Origin: Flavihumibacter sp. UBA7668
GTDB taxonomy: Bacteria; Bacteroidota; Bacteroidia; Chitinophagales; Chitinophagaceae
Length of the DNA: 64,000 nucleotides
Assembly: GCF_002483205.1 (NCBI RefSeq)
Contig: NZ_DLHM01000007.1
Location: 310,001-374,000, forward strand
Direction: 5' to 3'
Below, one piece after another: positions 17,258-25,073 of the stretch. The position numbers and the translations under genes were made by a program. The notes below the pieces were generated by a model. That model saw only the letters and a list, made by a program, of their open reading frames with translations. It ran no database searches and was not told where the DNA came from. Position 1 is the stretch's first letter. Each line of letters starts with the position of its first letter.

Positions 17258-20200
17258 CTAAAATCCAATGTTCACATTTAGAGAGTACACTCTTTGGGAG
17301 GGATAATCATAGTTATTGTTGCTTCCGGTTTCAGGATCCAATCCATACTTTTTTATTTCTGAAAAAGTAAGCAGGTTGGTACCACTGAGTGTTACGCGGA
17401 AATCCTGAACAAAATCAAACCGGTTTACCAATAATTTCTTGAAATCATACCCGATTTGAAGTGCTTTCAGGCGAACATAACCAGCATTGATAATCCACCA
17501 GTCGGACGTAACAGCGTTGTGTCCGCCGTTAACACCACTTCCGGAAACCATTCTTGGGAATTGTACATCCGCATTATTTCCTTTGCCGGCTTCCCAACGA
17601 TCTTCTGTCTGGAAATCGTAGCGAATACTGGTAGAATAATTACTTTGAATAACATCTCCAAGGTAAATACTTCTTTTACCGCTTCCCTGCCATAACATAT
17701 TCATGAACCAGCCTCCGTATTTTAGATCGGCTGTAAAACCGAAATTGGTACGAGGGAATCCATTTTTTCCAATTCTTCTGAAATCTTCTCCATCAATTTT
17801 TCCGTCTCCATTTGAATCCTGATAAATAATATCACCCGGAGCAAGATTGGAGGACCTTCTTCTTGGATTGTTGATGATATCTGCAGAAGTCTGGTAAAGC
17901 CCCGTGGAGCGATAGGCAGTTTGCAAAAATCCAAGTTGATGATAAGAGGTTGTATAGGGATTTTTAAGGGTGGCACTGTCTTCATTGGGATTGATTTCCC
18001 AGAGTTGATCAAACTTGGTGAAATTGGCGCCGATATTGTACTGCAGTTTTCCAATACTATTATTGTATTTCATGGAGAAGTCAAATCCGGCTCTGCGAAA
18101 AGCACCGTTCGATCGGCGGGTAGGAAGGGCGGTACCTAATGGATCTGTGTATCCTTGTCCGGATGGAGATGCGAGATATCCTGTGGTACGCAAATAGAAA
18201 TAATCAAAGGTTCCACTAAGCCTGTTATTAAGTGTAGCAAAGTCAAAGCCTGTATTAAAAGATCGCTGATCAAACCAGCTAATATCAGGACTAGGAATAG
18301 AAGGAGGATTAAGGGTGGGTTGTAAAACTCCATTAACAACATATCCACTACCCTGAGAATAGCCTGGTATATATGCAAAATATCCTATGGTTGGAGAACC
18401 ATCACCATTTCGCTGAATCTGACCAACGCTGCCATAGGAAATTCTATACTTTAGATAATTCAATATGTTCAGGTTATCCAATTTTTCCATAAAATTTTCT
18501 TTACTGATAACCCAGCCAATTGCTGCTCCAGGGAAAAAACCTCGACGCTTGCCAGCAGGGAAAAGATCACTTCCGTCATTTCTAAAACTTCCCTCAAGGA
18601 AATATTTTTCTTTGAAATCATAACCAATACGTCCTAACCAGGCATTGCGTACTTCTTCTCTTGCAGAACCTGTATTTGTTGCTGTAGCCTGTGGACCGGC
18701 AAATAACTGATCAATTCCAAATACATAGGAATTTCTACCTGCACTGAAACCTTCATTGTAAGAATACGCTTCTTCATAACCAAAAAGACCAGATATCGAA
18801 TGATCGCCAAATGTTCGGCTATATTCACCAAAGCCCTGTAAAACATAATTGTATCCGGTGGATGCCCGATTTTGGAGATTGGGAGCATTTGCAACTGTTG
18901 GAATATCAGAACCAATGGCGTACTGAGGAGCAGTTGCATTCCAGGATCGGCCATTATATTGTGATTGCCTAAAATTACCATTTGCCCGGAAGGACAATCC
19001 TTTTACACCAGGCACCGTCCAATTCAGAATTACATTTGCATTATTATCGCGGTCTTCATCCCTGTTGTAACCACTTCTGGGATCCGTTTCTACAATTGGA
19101 TGATCCCCTTTATTGGCATATTTTGTACGTTCCAGGTCAGCAAATGCTCTCTCCATTGGAGAAGCATTCTGTATATGGCTCCATACAGCAAAATAACCAC
19201 TACCATAAGCACTCTGGTTATCACGGCGAATTTCATTGCCGCCATATATTGCCACGGTTGCTTTCAGTCCGATTTTTTCAAATTCACTTGTCACGCTTAA
19301 CCGATAATTATAGCGCTTCATCCAGTTAGTATTAAACTGGTATAATGTTCCCTGATTCTGGTAGCCTAATGAAGCATAATATTGTAATTGCTTGCTGCCT
19401 CCATTAATTGAAAGATTATGTCTGCTGGTTGGAGCGAAATTTTTCAACACTAATTCCTGCCAGTCGTTATTTGGAAAGTTTAGCGGATCTGACTGATCCC
19501 TGTACTTTTGCACATCTTCAGGAGTATATCGTCCAACATTCCCTTCATTTTCATCCACCTTATTAATTAAAGAGGCCAATTCAAATGAACTAATTTTTCT
19601 TGGCAGATAAGTGGGTTGTGATAAATCCTGGCCAAAATTATAATTAACGGATGTTTTTCCTTTCGACCCTCTTTTTGTGGTTACCAATACCACACCATTA
19701 CCAGCCGCAACTCCATAAATTGCTGTAGCCGGACCATCTTTAAGGAAGGATATATTTTCAATGTCATTAATATTCAGGGTCTGGAACTGAAACTCGGAAG
19801 AGATAATATCATCAATCACAAATACCGGTGTTCCGCCTCCGCGAATAGAAACTGCCGGCCGTTTTCCTATTCCGCCTCCTGAAGCTGTTACTATTAATCC
19901 AGGTACCCGTCCGGCGAGTGCTTCACCAACGGATGTCGCGCCCAGATTTTGAATTTTGTCAGATTTTATCGTTGTAACCGATGTCACATTTTTCGCACGA
20001 GTGGTTGTACCATACCCTACTACAATAACTTCTCCCAAATCATTAGGCAGTTTTTCCAGTGTGATATTAAAGCTGTTGATTTTACCAACTTTGATGGATT
20101 GCTTTTCATACCCAACATAGGAGATCTCAATGGTTGAATTTTCATCCACTTCCAGGCTAAAATTGCCATTTTCATCAGTGGTAGTTCCGGAAGATTTGCC

Positions 20201-20680
20201 TTTTTGAAGAATTGTTACTCCTTCCAGAGGAACACCTGCCGCATCCGTAACGGTTCCTTTAACAGGAACAGCAACCAGTTCAAAGGGATCCTTCTCTTCA
20301 GTTGGCTGATTAACTATACCAGCCGGACGAAGTATGATGGTCTTATCCACAATTTTGTAGGATAAGCCATGTTTATTTAATACCAGTTCAAGTGTTTCAC
20401 GAAGTGATAAATTGCTTACGTGAATGGAAAAAGGTCTTGTCTTCTTTAACAATGCATCATTGTAAATAAAATTAAATCCGGTTTGCCTGTTGACTTCCGT
20501 AAACAGTCGCTCCAGGCTTATTTTTCGTTTCGAAAGGGAAATGGACTGTCCAAATCCATTTGCCGAAACCTGCATTGCAGTAGCCAACAATACAAGGGCG
20601 GTGATTCTCATATACAATAGCAGTTTTGGTGGTGCCTCCGGTAGTCGCCGGAAATAGCAGGCTGTAGCTTTAAATTGCAT
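17258..20680 (-). CDS. SusC/RagA TonB-dependent outer-membrane transporter with STN domain (PUL 1)
   Basis: Outer-membrane glycan importer of 1140 residues. After a long-n-region signal peptide (ending ANGFGQ, about residue 45) there is an STN domain at about 46-120. A carboxypeptidase-D-like regulatory domain follows at about 139-215 (KGTVTDAAGVPLEGVTI). The SusC signature VIVVGYGTTT at about 218-227 starts the plug, and a 22-strand TonB-dependent barrel is expected to follow. The STN domain is the part that contacts a FecR-type anti-sigma factor, which fits the FecR gene upstream. The gene ends in a TAG shared by one base with an alternative GTG of SusD. Its leader contains the shared motif at 20697-20707 and a hairpin at 20745-20777. 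An alternative start at M24 (MRITALVLL) cannot be excluded. Confidence 0.97.
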   Translation of the reverse strand: MQFKATACYFRRLPEAPPKLLLYMRITALVLLATAMQVSANGFGQSISLSKRKISLERLFTEVNRQTGFNFIYNDALLKKTRPFSIHVSNLSLRETLELVLNKHGLSYKIVDKTIILRPAGIVNQPTEEKDPFELVAVPVKGTVTDAAGVPLEGVTILQKGKSSGTTTDENGNFSLEVDENSTIEISYVGYEKQSIKVGKINSFNITLEKLPNDLGEVIVVGYGTTTRAKNVTSVTTIKSDKIQNLGATSVGEALAGRVPGLIVTASGGGIGKRPAVSIRGGGTPVFVIDDIISSEFQFQTLNINDIENISFLKDGPATAIYGVAAGNGVVLVTTKRGSKGKTSVNYNFGQDLSQPTYLPRKISSFELASLINKVDENEGNVGRYTPEDVQKYRDQSDPLNFPNNDWQELVLKNFAPTSRHNLSINGGSKQLQYYASLGYQNQGTLYQFNTNWMKRYNYRLSVTSEFEKIGLKATVAIYGGNEIRRDNQSAYGSGYFAVWSHIQNASPMERAFADLERTKYANKGDHPIVETDPRSGYNRDEDRDNNANVILNWTVPGVKGLSFRANGNFRQSQYNGRSWNATAPQYAIGSDIPTVANAPNLQNRASTGYNYVLQGFGEYSRTFGDHSISGLFGYEEAYSYNEGFSAGRNSYVFGIDQLFAGPQATATNTGSAREEVRNAWLGRIGYDFKEKYFLEGSFRNDGSDLFPAGKRRGFFPGAAIGWVISKENFMEKLDNLNILNYLKYRISYGSVGQIQRNGDGSPTIGYFAYIPGYSQGSGYVVNGVLQPTLNPPSIPSPDISWFDQRSFNTGFDFATLNNRLSGTFDYFYLRTTGYLASPSGQGYTDPLGTALPTRRSNGAFRRAGFDFSMKYNNSIGKLQYNIGANFTKFDQLWEINPNEDSATLKNPYTTSYHQLGFLQTAYRSTGLYQTSADIINNPRRRSSNLAPGDIIYQDSNGDGKIDGEDFRRIGKNGFPRTNFGFTADLKYGGWFMNMLWQGSGKRSIYLGDVIQSNYSTSIRYDFQTEDRWEAGKGNNADVQFPRMVSGSGVNGGHNAVTSDWWIINAGYVRLKALQIGYDFKKLLVNRFDFVQDFRVTLSGTNLLTFSEIKKYGLDPETGSNNNYDYPSQRVYSLNVNIGF

Positions 20681-20696
20681 ACATTTGGGTTGTTTT

Positions 20697-20707
20697 GGTT
20701 AATAAAT
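20697..20707 (-). promoter_or_regulatory. Shared susC leader motif (PUL 1 copy)
   Basis: Minus-strand reading ATTTATTAACC, ending 16 nt before the susC start codon. It matches 9 of 11 positions of ATTGTTTAACC, which occurs at nearly the same distance before the other two susC genes. Function unknown; a transcription or translation control element for susC is inferred from position only. Confidence 0.4.
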
Positions 20708-20744
20708 AATTCCTCGAAAGCGTTATTTTTTGCCAAACAATTGG

Positions 20745-20777
20745 GCAGGGTAGTGGTACCAACACTCCCTGCTTTTT
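20745..20777 (+). terminator. Plus-strand terminator-like hairpin in the FecR-SusC spacer (PUL 1)
   Basis: Stem 20745-20755 with 20763-20772 (10 bp and one bulged T; arms GCAGGG and CCCTGC at the base), followed on the plus strand by TTTTT at 20773-20777. The T-tract is on the strand opposite susC, so the element would end a plus-strand transcript crossing the susC leader. A perfect TAnnTTTG minus-7-like box (TACATTTG) lies on the plus strand at 20680-20687, but I see no minus-33 box. Analogous hairpins precede both other susC genes. Confidence 0.6.
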
Positions 20778-20786
20778 ATTTGACAA

Positions 20787-21974
20787 TCAGGATACTTGTT
20801 TGATTTTTTTGCCTTGAATGTTAAATTGAAGTCCGCTACTTATTGATATTAATTCCAGGATTTTTGATACGGGTAAATCCCGGCTGATGATTCCCGATAA
20901 TTTCAAATTGGGAAGTGCCTGCAGCTCATCCAGCTCTACATCATACCATTCACCCACCTGGTGAAGGATATCTTTTAACTCCATTCCCTTAAAATTGAAG
21001 ATATCATTCGTCCAGGCGATTGCCTGTGCCGTATCTGCCTGGTTGATCACATCAATGGAATTTGCCACGATTGCTTTTTGTCCGGGTTGCAGGATATTTC
21101 TTTCCAAACCCTTTACAATTTCTACAGACCCTTCCAATAGTGTAACAGCCATTTCATTTTCTCTTTCGTCTGTATCCACATTAAAATGAGTGCCCAATAC
21201 TTCGATCAGACCATTTTTTGTTCGAACTTCAAAAGGCTTTGTTTTGTCTTTGGCTACCTCGAAATAGGCTTCTCCTTCCAATTCAACCCTACGGTGCGTG
21301 CCTGAAAAATAACTGGGATACTTAATGCGGCTCCCGGCATTCAGCACCACTTTGGTGGCATCCGATAAAAACAGGATTAATTGTTTACTTCCCCGTGGAT
21401 TGATCAATTCATGCGTACTCACTTTAGATTCTGGAACAGTACCTGAAATTTTTTCATATTCCACCACTTTTTTTCCATTGATTTCAAGCACCTTTAGGCC
21501 AATGGCAGGTGTTGATTTCTGTATAGTCTCTACCTCTAAGGTTTGCGCATCATCCGTTGCAAGCATTGCCAGGCTCCGCGATGGCGGAGCTACATCATCT
21601 TTTACCCGGGTAAGGCCAGGGTTTGCAACTGACAGATCTTTTTTATTAAATAAATAAAACCCGCCGCCTAATAATAAAAAAATGGATGCAGCTGCCATCC
21701 AGCGGCCCCAATTTTTCCAGATTGTTTTCTTATTCGCCAGTTCATGCACAGATACCGCCACTAAAGAAAAAAGCTGATCAGCTTTCTCTTTGGACAGTAG
21801 TTCCGGGAATAATTTTGATCCGGAATCCATTGTCCAATGCTTTTCCAGAAAATCAAGTATTATTTCTTTGTATTCCTCATTGGAAAACAACTCTACCAGA
21901 CGATCTTCCTCTTCTTCTGAAGTCGTTTTTGCCGCATAGCGCTCTAATAATTGTATAAGCTCCTGACTTGACAT
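20787..21974 (-). CDS. FecR-family anti-sigma factor (PUL 1)
   Basis: Inner-membrane anti-sigma regulator of 395 residues. It has a cytoplasmic N-terminal helical part (MSSQELIQLLERYAAKTTSE onward), a membrane segment at about 91-108 (WMAAASIFLLLGGGFYLF) and a periplasmic FecR domain. The FecR domain contains VELEGEAYFEVAKDKTKPF and EVLGTHFNVD, and a C-terminal STN-like DUF4974 domain follows (WTNDIFNFKGMELKDILHQV). It is expected to hold the ECF sigma factor inactive until the STN domain of SusC signals that substrate is bound. Unusually, a GH35 gene lies between it and its probable sigma partner at 24273-24866. The spacing to GH35 is 35 bases. Confidence 0.95.
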   Translation of the reverse strand: MSSQELIQLLERYAAKTTSEEEEDRLVELFSNEEYKEIILDFLEKHWTMDSGSKLFPELLSKEKADQLFSLVAVSVHELANKKTIWKNWGRWMAAASIFLLLGGGFYLFNKKDLSVANPGLTRVKDDVAPPSRSLAMLATDDAQTLEVETIQKSTPAIGLKVLEINGKKVVEYEKISGTVPESKVSTHELINPRGSKQLILFLSDATKVVLNAGSRIKYPSYFSGTHRRVELEGEAYFEVAKDKTKPFEVRTKNGLIEVLGTHFNVDTDERENEMAVTLLEGSVEIVKGLERNILQPGQKAIVANSIDVINQADTAQAIAWTNDIFNFKGMELKDILHQVGEWYDVELDELQALPNLKLSGIISRDLPVSKILELISISSGLQFNIQGKKIKQVS

Positions 21975-22009
21975 AGCTATAACTAAGACAATACAGCCAA
22001 ATCAAAGGG

Positions 22010-24244
22010 CTAGTCTTTTTTAAAAAAAACAGGAAAAAAATATTCGGGTTGTACATCAAACAGAGTAACCTGCCCTGTTTTACCGGCAGGCGTATTTTCC
22101 TGACCTTTAATTTTAATCGTTAAGGATTTTTCAGGCGGCATTGCCTTAAGGTAAAATTTCCATTCCTGACCATGGTTAAGGTGATCACTAATTAGTGAGT
22201 CTTTATAATAAAGCACACCAGAATCGCCTAGGTATTTAAGCGTTACCAACCAGTCAGAAATGCCCAGCCGCAATTTGCCGGGAGTTGAAAACACCACTTC
22301 ATTGGAACCAGTTCCTGTATGCTTTATGGAATGACGGATGACTGGTTGAACTTGGCTGAATTCATCAAATCCGTTCTTTGATTTTACCCGGAACCCTGGA
22401 AAGTTGACAATGGAACTGATCTGCCCTGCCGGAATTACAGAGATTTTAAGCAGCGGATTATTTACCTGCCGCCATTCTAAACCGCGTTCATTTTCCTGAA
22501 GATTGGCGGATGATATCAGAAGTAATTCTTTACCTGCTTTATTTACCCTCCAACTCTGAAGGGCCTGATCTCCTGATAACAGAACAAGTTCCAATTGATT
22601 ATTATTAATTGATTGGAGAAGCCTGGATTCCCCGGGTTTCAAAATCAATTCCTGTGTTGCATTTCTTGTTTTGCTATCCAGTTTAAACCGGGCTTCCACA
22701 CCAGGCAAGGCCGAAAAAACGAGGGTAGTTCGATTCCCATTTTCTAATCGGGCCAATGGCTGTGCTGTAGCATACTTTATTAGTATTCCACCAGCTGCTA
22801 AATTAAACGGCAGAATTGGCGACGTTTGCCCCTTTAAAAGAAAGGGAGGAAACTGGATGGTTTCATCTTTAAGTTTAACTGACAGATTAACCTTTTTATC
22901 AGGCATAGATACCCGAACCTGTGCATTACAAAAAAATACGAAACCACTGTTATTGTTTTCCCTGGCAACGTATCGTACAGATTGGGAATCCAATTCATTT
23001 CGAACCGGATTTTTTGGTTCGATTACCCGCATTGCCGCCAGATCTGAACCAAAATCCCGTAAAAAATGATGTATAATTTTAAGATTATGGTAGGATGGTC
23101 TTACTACTCCAAACTCGCCAACAGGTGATTGAAAATCATAGCTTTCAGGGTGTCCGGGTTCTTTCAATCCGGGCGTTTGTGTACCGCCGTGAAACATATA
23201 ATACCCAATGAGATTCATACCTCTTCCAAGCTGATTCTGCAAATGCGCCTCCACAATATGTGGCTCCACAGTAAACCGGTTGGCATAGGTCATCTGGCTT
23301 CCACATCCCTGCTCACAAAGTCCGCGTGGAAAAAGGCTTACATCATAATAGAGCCTACCCAACGCATCACTCATTATCCATTGATCATTTCCATAGAGAA
23401 AATCTTTCGTAGCCTTTCCTCCGTTTTTTTCCCAGCCGCGATAAGGATAAGAACCCTGCAATGGAATAACCTCCAGTTCCTTGTCTCTGAAAATGGTATT
23501 GGCTGTGATGGACCAATAAACCGGTTGTATACCTGCTCTGGATGCAATTTTTTTAAGTTCATGAATATGATCGGGATCACCGGAAGCATATTCATTTTCT
23601 AACTGCACTCCAATAACAGGCCCTCCATCTTTAAAGAAAAGCCCTTTCGCTTGTTTTCCAATTTCAACAAATAAACCCTGCGCTGCTTTTAAATAGACCG
23701 GATCATTGGATCGTTTGCCTTTCATTTGATGAATCCATTCAGGGTGCCCGCCATTCAACTGTTCACCATGGCACCAGGGACCAATTCTCAGCCAGACGTA
23801 TACTCCATTTTTCTGGCAAAGCCTTATAAATTCGCGCAGATTCCGGCGTTTTGTCCAGTCAAAAACGCCTTGTCGGATTTCATGTTCGTTCCAGAAAACA
23901 TAGGTTGCTATGATACTTAAGCCGCCTGCTTTCATTTTCCGTATTGCCTGTTCCCAATCATTTTCCGGAACTCTGGTATAATGAATTTCACCCATAACTG
24001 GAAGCCAGGGTTTTCCATTCTTTAGGAAATACAGGTTATTAACAGCTAATTTTTCACCATTCGGTGCACTTCCTTCAAATGGCAATAAATGAACGGGCAT
24101 AGTAGTAACAGTTTCAGTGACATCAATCAGACAGTGCTTCAATTGAGCATTGAGCAGATTAAGGGAACCAAAAATGCCATAACAGCAAAGAAAAAAACAT
24201 TGAATATATGATCGCACAGGTTTTGAATTGTACCAAAAAGACAA
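22010..24244 (-). CDS. GH35 beta-galactosidase-like enzyme
   Basis: A 744-residue exported protein (signal peptide ending LLNAQ, residue 34) with a GH35 TIM barrel: GEIHYTRVPENDWEQAIRKM at 85-104, TYVFWNEHE at 114-122 and WLRIGPWCHGE at 151-161. GVQLENEY at 212-219 carries the presumed acid/base Glu218, by analogy to the VQVENEYG motif of human GLB1. YYMFHGGTQTPG also matches the family. I could not place the nucleophile with confidence, because the usual E-[FY]-x-x-G-W motif is not obvious. The C-terminal third has beta-sandwich character. It is expected to remove terminal beta-linked galactose in the periplasm or at the surface. Its place between sigma and anti-sigma genes is unusual and suggests that it is expressed at the regulator's basal level. 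Confidence 0.85.
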   Translation of the reverse strand: MSFWYNSKPVRSYIQCFFLCCYGIFGSLNLLNAQLKHCLIDVTETVTTMPVHLLPFEGSAPNGEKLAVNNLYFLKNGKPWLPVMGEIHYTRVPENDWEQAIRKMKAGGLSIIATYVFWNEHEIRQGVFDWTKRRNLREFIRLCQKNGVYVWLRIGPWCHGEQLNGGHPEWIHQMKGKRSNDPVYLKAAQGLFVEIGKQAKGLFFKDGGPVIGVQLENEYASGDPDHIHELKKIASRAGIQPVYWSITANTIFRDKELEVIPLQGSYPYRGWEKNGGKATKDFLYGNDQWIMSDALGRLYYDVSLFPRGLCEQGCGSQMTYANRFTVEPHIVEAHLQNQLGRGMNLIGYYMFHGGTQTPGLKEPGHPESYDFQSPVGEFGVVRPSYHNLKIIHHFLRDFGSDLAAMRVIEPKNPVRNELDSQSVRYVARENNNSGFVFFCNAQVRVSMPDKKVNLSVKLKDETIQFPPFLLKGQTSPILPFNLAAGGILIKYATAQPLARLENGNRTTLVFSALPGVEARFKLDSKTRNATQELILKPGESRLLQSINNNQLELVLLSGDQALQSWRVNKAGKELLLISSANLQENERGLEWRQVNNPLLKISVIPAGQISSIVNFPGFRVKSKNGFDEFSQVQPVIRHSIKHTGTGSNEVVFSTPGKLRLGISDWLVTLKYLGDSGVLYYKDSLISDHLNHGQEWKFYLKAMPPEKSLTIKIKGQENTPAGKTGQVTLFDVQPEYFFPVFFKKD

Positions 24245-24272
24245 TTCAAATGCGCAAAAGGGCTATGATCCA

Positions 24273-24866
24273 TCAATAAAATAAATACCAGAAAGAAAAT
24301 AAGAGGAGCGATGATATATACCCTTTTAAGTACGTCTTAATTGAAAACAACGCCGCTTTCATATGATTCTTTACTGTATTCAGACTGATACCCAGATTAT
24401 GAGCAATCTCTTCGTGCTTTAGTCCATCTTTCCGACTGAGAAGGAACACTTTTTTTTGCTGAGGAGGTAATTGATTAACGGCTTCTTCATACAGCCGATC
24501 ATATTCCTTTCCCAGCATAATTTCCTCTGTACTGTTGGTGACAACTGGGTGAAGCTGGTAAATTTTCTTTAGATTTTTTTGCTCTAATGCGTTGCGTTTC
24601 AAATAATTGTACACCTGATTTCGAATTAGCACAGTTAGCCATGCTTCAAAATTATCAAGTTTTTTCAACTCGGCTCTTTTGATCCAGATTTTTGTAAAAA
24701 GTTCCTGGGACAGGTCTTCGGCTTGTTGGGTTGAGCGGGTTAAAAAATAGCTGTAGGAGTAGACTTTCTGGATATACCTGTTATATAACTGTTGAAACGC
24801 AATAAGATCACCTTCGGCTACTGCCAGTATCAGATCGGACAGGCTATTTTTTTCGGCGGTCAGCAT
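24273..24866 (-). CDS. ECF RNA polymerase sigma factor (PUL 1)
   Basis: SigW-like ECF sigma factor that should direct transcription of PUL 1. I prefer the ATG at 24866 (protein start MLTAEKNSLSD); the longest frame begins at 24947 but adds a 27-residue stretch without family similarity. Region 2 is seen in FQQLYNRYIQKVYSYSYFL and EDLSQELFTKIWIKR, and region 4 in LPPQQKKVFLLSRKDGLKHE with the HTH EIAHNLGISLNTVKNHMKAA. The C-terminus ends in a hydrophobic tail (SSLLLFSFWYLFY), a possible membrane contact. The downstream gene is GH35 and then FecR. Its upstream region is occupied by the palindromic repeat at 25000-25073. Confidence 0.95.
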   Translation of the reverse strand: MLTAEKNSLSDLILAVAEGDLIAFQQLYNRYIQKVYSYSYFLTRSTQQAEDLSQELFTKIWIKRAELKKLDNFEAWLTVLIRNQVYNYLKRNALEQKNLKKIYQLHPVVTNSTEEIMLGKEYDRLYEEAVNQLPPQQKKVFLLSRKDGLKHEEIAHNLGISLNTVKNHMKAALFSIKTYLKGYISSLLLFSFWYLFY

Positions 24867-24999
24867 GCAGTCGTCAGGTGTTAATAATCGTTTGTCTAAA
24901 AAATGGCTAAATAAAAGTACCATCAAGTATAGGATCCGACTACTCACTAATTCTCTAATATCTGTTTAAAATTCACTTACACTAAGATCAATCGGATCT

Positions 25000-25073
25000 G
25001 TCAGACAGGTGTTAGGACTCTGATCTAACATATATCTGATACTTCCCTAACAGTGTTCTAACACCTGTCTGAC
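25000..25073. repeat. REP-like inverted repeat, copy A
   Basis: Two perfect 16-nt arms, GTCAGACAGGTGTTAG at 25000-25015 and its reverse complement at 25058-25073, separated by 42 nt. The right arm supplies the stop codon and the last residues (TSDRC) of the helicase gene. The same core recurs at 30911-30986 and 52787-52837. It is the only noteworthy sequence in the 190-nt gap between the sigma gene and the helicase stop. Confidence 0.85.

Noticed and set aside
17238..17258. GTG start of SusD1 overlapping the SusC1 stop
   Set aside because: The ATG at 17237 begins a normal lipoprotein signal peptide; the extra residues would precede it without purpose.
24867..24947. N-terminal extension of the PUL 1 sigma factor
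   Set aside because: The added residues are hydrophobic and do not match ECF sigma factors; the ATG at 24866 gives the usual length.
25000..25073. CRISPR array
   Set aside because: The repeat units are palindromic, irregularly spaced and without similar-length spacers or cas genes.
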